Shown here: positions 25,077-33,315 of the stretch, one piece after another
How positions within the stretch are numbered: the stretch's first letter is position 1
Layout of the letters: every line of letters starts with the position of its first letter
Source: Bacteroidaceae bacterium
Lineage (GTDB): Bacteria; Bacteroidota; Bacteroidia; Bacteroidales; Bacteroidaceae
Direction: 5' to 3'
Length of the DNA stretch: 37,719 bases
NCBI GenBank assembly: GCA_017469525.1
Contig: JAFUGG010000069.1
Location: 1-37,719 of the forward strand
Program-made: the position numbers and the translations under genes
The notes under the pieces: generated by a model
What the model saw: only the letters and a program-made list of their open reading frames with translations
Database searches by the model: none
Told to the model about the DNA's origin: nothing

Positions 25077-27117
25077 AGCGTTTGATGATTTCAAAGACTT
25101 CTTTGCCACATTGATTGGCATTGTAGAGGCGTTCCGCAAGGGCTCGTCCCCGCTTGCCCATTGCCTCGGCCTCGTCGGGATGCTCAGCAATGTATTGAAG
25201 CTTCTCTTTCCAACCCTCCACATCCCCTGGTTCGAGCCAGAAGCCGCAGCCCTCTGCCTCGATGTCCATCGGCATTTGCGGGTTGCGCGTACAGAGGATG
25301 GGCAGGCCAAGGGCAAGGGCCTCGACGACAGTTGTCAGGCCGACCGTGTAGTTGCTCTGTTGGCAACAGATGCAGACGCAACGGCTCTTCGCCACGAACT
25401 GTGCTATTTCGTGCGGGATGGGGCGGTCGCCGTAGTGCATCTCGACGTTCTCTGCGGGATGAAGACTCTCAAAGTAAGCCTGCCGCTTCTTCTCTGCAAA
25501 GAGCACAAGGGGCAGCCCCGTCTCCCGGAACGCTTGAAGCAGCGTCTCGAAGTCCCGCAGCTCTTTGCCGGTAGAGATGAAGAAAGACCCACCCGAACCT
25601 ACTGGATCTGGTCTGTAATACTCCAAGTCCGCTCCCCAATGCACCATGCTCATGCGGCTCGGGTCTGCTTTCGCGGAGGCCAGACTGTCCTGTATCAACC
25701 TCTCAGAGAAAAAGATCATGTGGTCCATGCCACGGTAGAAGAGACGTGCCAAGGCTTCCCGAATCGGGTTCTTCGCCTTGACGATGGGCTGATGGTGCCA
25801 CACGACGATGGGATGCCTGTAAAGCCTCAACGCCCTGAGCAGAATGACGGGCTCGATGCCGAGGCTGTGTGTGGCGTAGAGAACATCGTAGTGCTGGCGG
25901 CAAGAGAGCACTTTCCAAGTGGCGACGAGCATGTCCCGAAAACGTTTATAGGTGTGCCTCTGGTGATGCCAGACAATGTCGACCCCGTAGTCCCTCAGTT
26001 GCAAGGCACCATAAAGGAAATGCGACGGGAACTTGCCATCCTGCCACTCTCGCACAATGCGCTCCGTGTCTTGGGTATGATAGAAGTACAGCCTCACCCC
26101 AGACCCCTCTCCTCGGAGAGGGGAGCTCCATCGTCCGCTGAGCCACGGCACACGTTCCACAAAGGGAACAGCCAGGAAGCAGAGGACGAAGGCCAGCGTC
26201 GTGATGATGACAAGGTCGGGGATGCTTTTGTGAATATCATGGCCGAGAAGGATGCTGGCATAGGCATAGCTGAGCACTATCGGGTAGTGCATCACGAAGA
26301 AGACCATGCTGTGCTCGCCGATATAATTGACCACGGGCACCCGAGGCGTTGGCAGCGAGAGCAGAATGCCCGAGATGCCCAGCAGCGAGAGGGGCATGAT
26401 GAGCAGCACTTTCCAGAAGGACCCAATCCAGAGATTTGTTTTCATTTCGTACTCGCCATGCAGGTAGATGTTGGCAAAGACGAACCCCACGAAGAGCAGA
26501 ATACTGACGAGGAGGGCAAGAGGCTTCGTCGTTCGGTCGAGAACATGGCGCCACGTCTTGCCGATATAAAAGAAGAAAGTGCCGCAGAACACGTTGTCGA
26601 GGAAGAACCACAAGGGGTTGCCGTGCTTGAAGAGCCAGTAGCCGATGGCAGGGAAGAACAGCACGACCCAATGAAGATAGCGTACCCGTTCGATGAAATG
26701 CATGAGGACGTAGGTGGCGAAGAACGACAGAAGGAACCAAAGGGGACTGTTCCCGAAGGTGAGACCGCTTTCGAGCCAGGTGAAACTCTGTACCTTTCCG
26801 ACGGCTTTGGCGATGCCTTCCGGGAAGAGCGACAGCCAGAAGAAGGCCAGCAGGAAGCCGATGATGCCCCAAGAGATGTATGGCACGAAGAGACGACGAA
26901 CACGGTCGCGCAGGTAGGGAAGCGTCTCGCCGGTGATGCCCTTGTTGAAGTAGCCCGCCTTGAAAAAGAAGAAGCTCATGAAGAAGAACGTCCAGAGCAT
27001 CGTCTCCTTCCACCAAGGAGCCTGTCGCAACTGCGTCTGGCAGACGGCATGAAGCGTCACCATCCTCAAGATGCAAAGCCCGCAGAGCAGATCAAATGCG
27101 TTGTTACGCTGCTTCAT
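25066..27117 (-). CDS. Fusion protein: acyltransferase family 3 + glycosyltransferase family 4-like
   Basis: The product is 683 residues. Residues 1 to about 330 are an integral membrane acyltransferase-3 domain with about ten membrane helices, starting RNNAFDLLCGLCILRMVTLHA with the expected early histidine. Such proteins O-acylate sugars. Residues about 342-683 are a cytosolic GT-B glycosyltransferase resembling GT4, with LYFYHTQDT at its start, VHWGADLEYYRPD, ISTGKELRDFETLLQAF, and VEALALGLPILCT containing the donor-binding glutamate. The joint (about 331-342, SSPLRGEGSGVR) is encoded by a REPIN-like half element. The GT part would normally start with M-R-L-Y-F; here V (GTG, also a possible start codon) takes that place. 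Two once-separate genes thus appear to have been joined by the repeat. It follows the flippase gene, so surface-polysaccharide assembly is likely. Confidence 0.88.
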   Translation of the reverse strand: MKQRNNAFDLLCGLCILRMVTLHAVCQTQLRQAPWWKETMLWTFFFMSFFFFKAGYFNKGITGETLPYLRDRVRRLFVPYISWGIIGFLLAFFWLSLFPEGIAKAVGKVQSFTWLESGLTFGNSPLWFLLSFFATYVLMHFIERVRYLHWVVLFFPAIGYWLFKHGNPLWFFLDNVFCGTFFFYIGKTWRHVLDRTTKPLALLVSILLFVGFVFANIYLHGEYEMKTNLWIGSFWKVLLIMPLSLLGISGILLSLPTPRVPVVNYIGEHSMVFFVMHYPIVLSYAYASILLGHDIHKSIPDLVIITTLAFVLCFLAVPFVERVPWLSGRWSSPLRGEGSGVRLYFYHTQDTERIVREWQDGKFPSHFLYGALQLRDYGVDIVWHHQRHTYKRFRDMLVATWKVLSCRQHYDVLYATHSLGIEPVILLRALRLYRHPIVVWHHQPIVKAKNPIREALARLFYRGMDHMIFFSERLIQDSLASAKADPSRMSMVHWGADLEYYRPDPVGSGGSFFISTGKELRDFETLLQAFRETGLPLVLFAEKKRQAYFESLHPAENVEMHYGDRPIPHEIAQFVAKSRCVCICCQQSNYTVGLTTVVEALALGLPILCTRNPQMPMDIEAEGCGFWLEPGDVEGWKEKLQYIAEHPDEAEAMGKRGRALAERLYNANQCGKEVFEIIKRYET
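26091..26126. repeat. REPIN-like half element F at the fusion joint
   Basis: GCCTCACCCCAGACCCCTCT followed by CCTCGGAGAGGGGAGC is a single half of the family, with the inner palindrome CCCCTCTCCTCGGAGAGGGG. It encodes SSPLRGEGSGV between the two enzyme domains. Confidence 0.85.
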
Positions 27118-27119
27118 CT

Positions 27120-27147
27120 AATTCTTAACTCTTAATTCTTAACTCTT
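27120..27147. repeat. Heptamer array (AATTCTT/AACTCTT x4) overlapping the flippase stop codon
   Basis: Units AATTCTT, AACTCTT, AATTCTT, AACTCTT run without gaps from 27120. On the minus strand they encode the last flippase residues (IRVKN) and its stop, then form the spacer before the fusion gene. A change in unit number would alter the flippase C-terminus and the intergenic spacing. Confidence 0.88.
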
Positions 27148-28646
27148 ATCTTAAATATATAATGTATAGCTTCGCGCATTATCTTTGCCCCGCTCACCCA
27201 CATAATGCCAGCATAGAGGACAGCGGCCAGCAGGATGCGACTCAGCAAGAGCAGCCACAGGTTCTCGATGCCCCTTGTGAGCCACCATGTGATGCCAAGC
27301 ACGATGAGCGTAAAGACGAGGAACGGCACCGTGTCCTTCAAGGCTTCCATGAAGGTGAGACCCGTCAGTCGCCACGCAAACCACTGCCAGATGGCGAGCC
27401 ACGAAATGTTGAGGGCGACGAAATAGACTACCATCGGAAGCAAGCCATAAGGGTAAAGCAGGATGAGACCTGCCCAGACAGCCAGGCATTGGCCTATCGT
27501 GCAAGCCATGTTGATGCCGCTCTTGCCCCGACTTATCGTGAGGTTGCTGTAGAGAGTGGTAATCGGAACGAAGGCTCCATGCAGGCAGAGCAGCGAGAGA
27601 AGCAGGCCGCTCTCCCTCCACTTCTCGCCTCCGGCAAGCAAGATGAACTCCTGCGCCACCAATCCCAACCCGAGCATAGCGGGGAAGGAGACAAAGCAAA
27701 TGAACCGCAACATCTTGCGGAAGACCTGCCGATAGCGGCCGATGTCGTCCGTCACCTGTGCCAAGGTGGGTTGGCTGGTGCTTGTCACCATGCCGTTTAT
27801 CGTGCTCGATGCCATGTCGTTCCACTTCCTTGCGTTCGAATAGACACCGGCCGTGTGGTCGCCAAAGAACTTGCCAAGCAGGACGGAAAAGGCATGAAGA
27901 TTCAAGATATTGACGATGTTCGTGAGCATCAGCTTGCTGCTGAAGCCGAACATCTGCCAGGCCGGAGCAAAGACCCCCTCTAACTCCCCCTTAAAGGGGG
28001 ACTTTTTGTTCTCCCCCTTTAAGGGGGAGTTAGAGGGGGTCCTTGGTAGGGTCGGTCGCCAGGGCGAGAAGAACCAGTTCATGACCTGCGTGATGAGCAC
28101 GAAGCAGACTGCCTGCGTCACGATGGCCCACGAAGCAAAGCCCTTGACGGCCATCGCGATGCCGACGATTCCGGAGAGTAGCATCGCCGTCAGCGAGCAG
28201 ATGCTGGCCTGTCTGACCATCAGGTGTCCGAAGAGATAGGCCCTTTGAACCGTGCCGAGGCCCGAGAAGAGGAAGCCCAGGAAAAGCACTCTGGCAAGCG
28301 GAACGAGGTCGGTGTCGCCGTAGAAGTCAGCGATGAGTGGGGCGCAGAACCACAGGATGACGTAGAGCGAGCCGCTGACCATGAGGTTGAACCAAAAGAC
28401 GGAGTTGTACTCTTCGTGCGTCGGTTCGCGCTTGTTGCACAGGGCCGCGATGAAACCACTCTCTTGGAGAGCACTCGCGAGGGCAGCGAAGATGTTCAGC
28501 ATCGCCACCTTCCCGTAGTCCTGCGGCGTGAGATAACGGAGCAAGACCAACCCGAACACAGCCCCGATGAGCTGCATCAACCCGTTGGACAACCCGCCCC
28601 AAAGCATCCCGCCCGCCGTTCTTTCCTTTAGAGATTTCTGTTCCAT
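27132..28646 (-). CDS. Polysaccharide flippase (MOP superfamily, Wzx-like)
   Basis: The product is 504 residues from ATG 28646 (MEQKSLKERTAGGMLWGGLS). The longer frame to 28766 only translates the repeat-rich end of the upstream gene. About 12-14 membrane helices have the MOP layout, with LLRYLTPQDYGKVAMLNIF in helix 2 and DHTAGVYSNARKWNDM opening the second half, both typical of lipid-linked oligosaccharide flippases. It would turn undecaprenyl-linked sugar units to the outer face. Residues about 202-226 (RTPSNSPLKGE...SPFKGELEGV) are an in-frame REPIN-like insertion in the central cytoplasmic loop between the two six-helix halves. The gene starts 4 bp after the four-helix-bundle gene. Confidence 0.93.
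   Translation of the reverse strand: MEQKSLKERTAGGMLWGGLSNGLMQLIGAVFGLVLLRYLTPQDYGKVAMLNIFAALASALQESGFIAALCNKREPTHEEYNSVFWFNLMVSGSLYVILWFCAPLIADFYGDTDLVPLARVLFLGFLFSGLGTVQRAYLFGHLMVRQASICSLTAMLLSGIVGIAMAVKGFASWAIVTQAVCFVLITQVMNWFFSPWRPTLPRTPSNSPLKGENKKSPFKGELEGVFAPAWQMFGFSSKLMLTNIVNILNLHAFSVLLGKFFGDHTAGVYSNARKWNDMASSTINGMVTSTSQPTLAQVTDDIGRYRQVFRKMLRFICFVSFPAMLGLGLVAQEFILLAGGEKWRESGLLLSLLCLHGAFVPITTLYSNLTISRGKSGINMACTIGQCLAVWAGLILLYPYGLLPMVVYFVALNISWLAIWQWFAWRLTGLTFMEALKDTVPFLVFTLIVLGITWWLTRGIENLWLLLLSRILLAAVLYAGIMWVSGAKIMREAIHYIFKIRVKN
27970..28044. repeat. REPIN-like element C inside the flippase gene
   Basis: Two nearly perfect inverted halves (GACCCCCTCTAACTCCCCC... from 27972, and its complement ending at 28042) are joined by a centre of only a few bases (CTTTTTGTT). 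Either strand of each half reads SP(L/F)KGE in the flippase frame. Confidence 0.95.
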
Positions 28647-28650
28647 TGCA

Positions 28651-29373
28651 TTATTTGGTGGGGTCAATGGGGTTAATGGGTTTAATAGGAGAGGTGGGTT
28701 GGCTGGGATTCGAACCATTTGGGCTGGGCATCTGTCCACTCTGCCCATCAGACCTATTAGACCCAATCACCCCATTAGCCCCATTAAACCCATTTTGCCC
28801 ATCAAACCCACTCATTCCGTTCCGCTTCTGCCAGGCTTTCCGAGCTCTATACATCTCCTCCCTAATGCCGCCCTTCTCAATGAAATCACGCTTCTTCCAT
28901 TCAATGAGACCGCGGATAAGTACGTCGCACTGATGGATGAGCGTAATGGCAATGTTCGCGATTGTCTCGTCCGAACGCTCCTTTATCTTGCTGCGATAGA
29001 CGGCAGAATCAAGGTGTTTTTTGCAGAAAGCACGCGTCTGAATGCATCGAGGGTCGTTGTATGACCACTGTTCCAGACCGCGAACCCTAAGGTAATCCTC
29101 ATAGTCGAGGAGCAACTCGTGCAACGATGCGCGATTGACATTCGTCAGTTTCAGCTCCATTTCGCGTGAAGTGATGCCGTCTATGTTGCCTTCCGCAAGG
29201 TTCTGCTTGCCTGAACGAGCCGCCTGAACCATCTGGTCGATAGTCCTGTCTCCTGTCTTAAGGAACTGGTGAGCAAAGTAGAACGTCACATCGTAAATGC
29301 ACTCCGCTTTCCGAAATGCCTTCAATGTGCGATAATTATTATCTTGCCGCAGGAAGTTCTTATCTTCGTTCAT
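28651..29373 (-). CDS. Four-helix-bundle suffix domain protein
   Basis: The protein is 240 residues from ATG 29373 (MNEDKNFLRQDNNYR). The longer frame starts with GTG at 29397, only a few bases after the -7 box, so the ATG is preferred. Residues about 15-110 match the four-helix-bundle family related to S23/TIGR02436 proteins (TFYFAHQFL, GDRTIDQMVQAARSGKQNLA, KLTNVNRASLHELLLDYEDYL), followed by the suffix part (WSYNDPRC to about 185). Related bundles bind nucleic acids, for example Avd of diversity-generating retroelements, but no such system is seen here. The last 50 residues (GQNGFNGANGV to PIKPINPIDPTK) are low-complexity, encoded by 9-bp CCCATTAA-type repeats. It heads the surface-polysaccharide operon. 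Confidence 0.88.
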   Translation of the reverse strand: MNEDKNFLRQDNNYRTLKAFRKAECIYDVTFYFAHQFLKTGDRTIDQMVQAARSGKQNLAEGNIDGITSREMELKLTNVNRASLHELLLDYEDYLRVRGLEQWSYNDPRCIQTRAFCKKHLDSAVYRSKIKERSDETIANIAITLIHQCDVLIRGLIEWKKRDFIEKGGIREEMYRARKAWQKRNGMSGFDGQNGFNGANGVIGSNRSDGQSGQMPSPNGSNPSQPTSPIKPINPIDPTK

Positions 29374-29401
29374 TGTTCCTGACAAATATACTTTCACCCT
29401 G

Positions 29402-29409
29402 CAAAGGTA
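29402..29409 (-). promoter_or_regulatory. -7 promoter box (TACCTTTG) for the polysaccharide operon
   Basis: Minus-strand TACCTTTG, 28 bases before the chosen ATG at 29373. It rules against the upstream GTG start. Confidence 0.6.
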
Positions 29410-29599
29410 CGAATAAAATAAGAATTAACAGGAATAAACCTCTCAAAAAAGACTTTATGGGGTCTTGTCTATCTAAAGATTGAAATTGACATAATGTTAG
29501 TAGTTCGGCCATATTCCTTGCAGTTTGTTATTTCCCAAAATGGTGCAATGGAGGACGAAATACGTCGAATCAGGGGTCTCGAAAGGGTGGTTTTGCCAA

Positions 29600-29663
29600 T
29601 GCGGCACGTCGATTCCCCCAACTCGACACGTCGATATTGCAAACTCGACACGTCGCGTTGACT
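29600..29663. repeat. 22-bp tandem repeat with CGACACGTCG core
   Basis: AACTCGACACGTCG occurs at 29620-29633 and 29642-29655 (period 22 bp), preceded by a degenerate GCGGCACGTCGATTCCCCC at 29601. The core CGAC-AC-GTCG can fold into small hairpins. Confidence 0.8.
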
Positions 29664-29691
29664 TCTTCCTCAGCAGGAGTTGGATGGAAAA

Positions 29692-29755
29692 GCAGGTCGA
29701 AAAAGGCGATTTTTGCGATAAAATGGGGCATTTTTGTCATGCTCAGATGATATTT
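29692..29755 (+). repeat. Conserved tail module, copy 2
   Basis: GCAGGTCGAAAAA (29692), CGATAAAAT (29716), TGTCATG (29735) and TCAGATG (29743) repeat the order of copy 1 at 8312, with identical spacing between the first two blocks (24 bp) and one base more for the later ones. Confidence 0.6.
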
Positions 29756-30019
29756 GAACAGGTAGATTATGTTTAGTAGGAGCAGAACTGCCTGACTTTC
29801 AGAACGGAGTAAAAACAGACGGAAAACTTCAAAATTTCAGTCAAACAGCTCTCTACTTCGAATTTCACAATTCTCGCGAGCATTCAGAAAATCAAGATGT
29901 AAGAAAGACGACACTTTTTGTTGCATTTTGTCAACCAAAGAGAAAGCTGTCGCAAAACATGCATTTCCACACATCATTACTATAAATGCACGCGGACGGT
30001 GTATTTTTGAAATCCGAAT

Positions 30020-30050
30020 TTTGTATTTTGAATTAAAAGTTGTACCTTTG
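30020..30050 (+). promoter_or_regulatory. Promoter of the V-ATPase D-I-K genes
   Basis: TTTG at 30020-30023 and TACCTTTG at 30043-30050 are separated by 19 bp, a full match to the Bacteroidetes TTTG-N19-21-TAnnTTTG consensus. This is the best promoter in the window. The ATG of subunit D lies 42 bases downstream. Confidence 0.75.
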
Positions 30051-30092
30051 TGGCCGAAATCGAAAAACGGAGAAGCTACAGACACAAAATAG

Positions 30093-30698
30093 ATGGCTAT
30101 AAACTTTCAATATAACAAGACTTCGTTGCAGCAGATTGAGAAGGCTCTGAAGATGCGTCAACGCACCCTTCCCATCATTAAGAGCAAGGAGACGGCACTG
30201 CGACTGGAAGTGAAGAAATGCAAGGAAGAGGCCGACCAGCTCGAGCGGAAGCTGCAAAGCCAAATCGAGGGATACGAGCGGATGTACGCCCTCTGGGGCG
30301 AGTTCGACGCTTCGCTCGTCAGCTTGGACGACGTGGAATTGGGCGTCAAGAAGATTGCCGGCGTGCGCGTCCCCGTTCTGAACAACATCAGCCTCAAGGT
30401 GAAACCCTTCGGTTTGTTCAGTGCCCCGAAGTGGTACTTCGATGGTATCAAGCTCCTGCAAGGGTTGGCAAAGACCGCTGTGGAGCGCGAATTCGTCTTC
30501 GCCAAACTGCATCTCTTGGAACATGCACGTAAGAAGACGACCCAGAAGGTGAACCTCTTCGAGAAGGTTCAAATCCCTGGTTATCAGGAGGCAGTGCGTA
30601 AGATTAAGCGTTTCATGGAGGACGAGGAGAACCTCTCCAAGTCGTCGCAGAAGATACTGAAGTCCCTTCAGGAGAAGAGAAAGGAGGACGTGGCATGA
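30093..30698 (+). CDS. ntpD: V-type ATP synthase subunit D
   Basis: The 201-residue protein is of typical length and consists of two long coiled-coil helices (about 10-75 and 125-195) around a short globular section. The family's N-terminal region is present (NKTSLQQIEKALKMRQRTLPIIKSK begins at residue 8), and EKVQIPGYQEAVRKIKRFME lies in the C-terminal helix. Subunit D is the central rotor shaft turning inside the A3B3 head. It has its own strong promoter directly upstream, and its stop codon overlaps the start of subunit I (ATGA at 30695-30698), so the two are translationally coupled. Confidence 0.95.
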   Translation: MAINFQYNKTSLQQIEKALKMRQRTLPIIKSKETALRLEVKKCKEEADQLERKLQSQIEGYERMYALWGEFDASLVSLDDVELGVKKIAGVRVPVLNNISLKVKPFGLFSAPKWYFDGIKLLQGLAKTAVEREFVFAKLHLLEHARKKTTQKVNLFEKVQIPGYQEAVRKIKRFMEDEENLSKSSQKILKSLQEKRKEDVA

Positions 30699-32587
30699 TT
30701 GAGAGAATGAAAAAACTCACCTTCCTGGTGACTCAGAAGGAATACGACGCGTTTATCGACGGCTTGCGCGAGCAAGGAGTGGTTCACGTCCAGCAGCTCA
30801 AGGCAGGACAGACCAGCCCGCAGTTGCAACAGGCACTCGACATGAGAGTCCGCTACCAGCAGGCCCTGGACTACCTCGACATATCGCTGAAGGCCTACAG
30901 CCCCCTCCAAACCTCCCCAAAGGGAGGCTTACAGGAGAATCTCGCCCTAAAGGGAACCGAAGGAAAGAACTTGTTGGAGTTCGTCGAAACGCTTAAAGCC
31001 GAGGAAGTCAGCATTCGTCATACGATAGACGAGGCAGAGAAGAACATCGAGAAGCTGGAGCCTTGGGGCAACTTCGACTGGGAGAAAATCAAGCAGCTCG
31101 AGCAGGAATCGGGCCTTCAGGTGTATTTCTATGCCTGCGGAGCCAAGTCGTTCCAGGCAGAATGGGCAGAGAAATACTTCGCCACACCCATTGACGAGTA
31201 CCACAAACGCACGTACTTTCTGGCATTCTCCGACGCCGAGCCTGACATCAAGGCTGAACGGCTCGAACTGCCCAGCGGGTCGCTCGAAGGCTATCGGCAG
31301 GAGCTGGCAGCCGCCAAGGAAGCACTCCAGAAGAACCACGACACGACTTGCGAACTTGCACGCCAGAAACGTCAAGCACTCGAGGATGGCCTCAAGCAGG
31401 CTCAGAGCGAGATACAACTGCGCCAAGTGGAGCTTTCGGACGAAGGCATCGCAGACGGCGCCGTCCGACTCATGGTGGGATGGACGCTCGAGGAAAAGGC
31501 CGACGAACTCGTCAAATGGCTCGACGAGAAGCAAGTCTATTACGAGCTTGAGGATCCGGCATACGAGGACGATGTGCCCGTCAAGATAAAGAACGACGGC
31601 TACACCAGCCTCTTCGAGCCCATCCTGCGCATGTACTCGCTGCCCAACTATCACGACATCGACCCGAGCGTCTTCTTTGCTCCCTTCTTTATGCTCTTCT
31701 TCGGACTCTGTCTAGGCGATGGCGGCTACGGACTCCTCGTGCTGCTGGGCGGCATCTACCTTGCCCTGAAAGGCAGCGACGACGTCAAGAGCTACGGACG
31801 CCTCGGCATTTGGCTGGGCTTGGCAACAACCGTCTGCGGTCTGCTCACAGGCACCTTCTTCGGCATCGACCTATCGAAACAGGACTGGGCATTCCTTGCG
31901 CCGGTCAAGCCATACTTCCTCAACGACAACGGCGTCGGCCCCATCTTCGGCTACTCACCCATGATGGTCATCTCCGTCATCATAGGCTTGGTGCAAGTTC
32001 TCTTGGGTATGGTGCTCAAGGCATGCAAGGCGTGGAAGAACTACGGCTTCGGCTATTCCATCGGCACCTTCTCGTGGGTAGTGGCGCTACTCTCGGCAAT
32101 CGCCCTCTTCGGCTTGCCCGCTTGCGGAGTCGCCCTGCCTCAGGGACTCGTTTATGCACTCTACGGACTCATCGCAATTAGCGTCGTCGGCATATTCCTC
32201 TATAATAATCCGTCGGCTTACAAGAACCCGATACTCGGTCCGCTGTTGAACATCGGCGGAGGCGTCTGGGCGACTTACGGAATGGCAACGGGCTTGCTTG
32301 GCGACTTGCTGAGTTACATCCGCCTCTTCGCCCTTGGATTGACGGGCGGTGTGCTTGGTGGCGTGTTCAACGCCCTTGCTTTCGACCTCACGTCCAGCCT
32401 GCCGTGGTTCATCCGCTGGCTGCCGATGGTGCTCATCCTGCTTGCAGGTCACGGCATCACCTTCGCGCTGAGCATGATAAGCGCATTCGTTCATCCGATG
32501 CGACTGACGTTCGTCGAGTTCTTCAAGAACGCAGACTTCAGCGGCGGCGGCAAGGAGTACACACCCTTTAGGAAAGTTCAAAGTTAA
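30695..32587 (+). CDS. ntpI: V-type ATP synthase subunit I (subunit a homologue)
   Basis: The 630-residue protein is made of a cytosolic N-terminal half (1 to about 315) with coiled-coil peripheral-stalk-binding segments, and a membrane half (about 320-610) with seven to eight helices. The family motif is visible in FFAPFFMLFFGLCLGDGGYGLL, and the conserved LLSYIRLFALGLTGGVL helix carries the arginine that faces the rotor ring. It forms the ion half-channels. Oddity: residues about 69-90 (SPLQTSPKGG...LKGTEG) are encoded by a degenerate REPIN-like half element in the N-terminal coiled-coil region. The start ATG overlaps the stop of subunit D; MKKLTFLV at residue 5 is an alternative start. Confidence 0.95.
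   Translation: MIERMKKLTFLVTQKEYDAFIDGLREQGVVHVQQLKAGQTSPQLQQALDMRVRYQQALDYLDISLKAYSPLQTSPKGGLQENLALKGTEGKNLLEFVETLKAEEVSIRHTIDEAEKNIEKLEPWGNFDWEKIKQLEQESGLQVYFYACGAKSFQAEWAEKYFATPIDEYHKRTYFLAFSDAEPDIKAERLELPSGSLEGYRQELAAAKEALQKNHDTTCELARQKRQALEDGLKQAQSEIQLRQVELSDEGIADGAVRLMVGWTLEEKADELVKWLDEKQVYYELEDPAYEDDVPVKIKNDGYTSLFEPILRMYSLPNYHDIDPSVFFAPFFMLFFGLCLGDGGYGLLVLLGGIYLALKGSDDVKSYGRLGIWLGLATTVCGLLTGTFFGIDLSKQDWAFLAPVKPYFLNDNGVGPIFGYSPMMVISVIIGLVQVLLGMVLKACKAWKNYGFGYSIGTFSWVVALLSAIALFGLPACGVALPQGLVYALYGLIAISVVGIFLYNNPSAYKNPILGPLLNIGGGVWATYGMATGLLGDLLSYIRLFALGLTGGVLGGVFNALAFDLTSSLPWFIRWLPMVLILLAGHGITFALSMISAFVHPMRLTFVEFFKNADFSGGGKEYTPFRKVQS
30899..30930. repeat. REPIN-like half element G inside ntpI
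   Basis: AGCCCCCTCC followed by the inner palindrome CCTCCCCAAAGGGAGG fits the family consensus. A further degenerate CGCCCTAAAGGGAACC lies at about 30943-30958. Together they encode about 22 extra residues. Confidence 0.75.
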
Positions 32588-33204
<617 letters not shown>

Positions 33205-33216
33205 GAAACTTCATGA

Positions 33217-33299
33217 GGTTAGTGGTTAGAGGTTAGTGGTCAGAGAACACTCACACACAAAGCTATCCTCTTACCTCTAACCACTTACCCCTAACCACC
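33217..33299 (+). repeat. Inverted heptamer arrays after ntpK (possible terminator)
   Basis: Units GGTTAGT, GGTTAGA, GGTTAGT and GGTCAGA (33217-33244) are followed by an inverted set of about three (TCTAACC, ACTTACC, CCTAACC; 33275-33295). AGTGGTTAGAGG (33221-33232) and CCTCTAACCACT (33274-33285) pair perfectly over 12 bp. This could end the ATPase transcript, but no T run follows. Confidence 0.75.
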
Positions 33300-33315
33300 A
33301 AAATAATAATATAAT

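Larger units (their letters stand above)
29374..30092. other. 719-bp gene-free region before the V-ATPase genes
   Basis: It contains the -7 box of the minus-strand polysaccharide operon (29402-29409), a 22-bp tandem repeat (29600-29663), tail module copy 2 (29692-29755) and the -33/-7 promoter of the ATPase operon (30020-30050). Two frames of about 82 codons (29525-29776 plus, 29837-30085 minus) cross these elements and are not believed. The expected upstream ATPase genes (E, A, B) are absent here. Confidence 0.7.

Noticed and set aside
25077..25316. Longer N-terminus for the cyclophilin
   Set aside because: The extra 80 codons overlap the glycosyltransferase gene and have shadow-frame composition. 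The ATG at 25076 gives a proper signal peptide.
28695..28730. tRNA-like GGTTCGAATCCC on the minus strand near the end of the four-helix-bundle gene
   Set aside because: The bases around the TTCGAAT loop do not form a five-bp T stem and no acceptor or anticodon stem can be drawn. The stretch is coding (PNGSNPSQ) in the tail.
28647..28766. Longer N-terminus for the flippase
   Set aside because: The extra 40 codons are the 9-bp repeat tail of the preceding gene read in another frame. MEQKSLKERT is the natural family start.
28651..29373. Diversity-generating retroelement accessory (Avd) based on the four-helix-bundle fold
   Set aside because: No reverse transcriptase, template/variable repeat pair or target C-type lectin gene is visible nearby. 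The suffix domain fits the ordinary four-helix-bundle suffix family.
29600..29663. Possible CRISPR array (also considered for 16741-16850)
   Set aside because: Repeats are contiguous or nearly so, without unique spacers of constant length, and there are no cas genes in the window.
29525..29776. 83-codon plus-strand frame and an 82-codon minus frame at 29837-30085
   Set aside because: The first is made of the 22-bp tandem repeats and tail module. The second covers the ATPase promoter on the opposite strand. Neither shows protein-like features.
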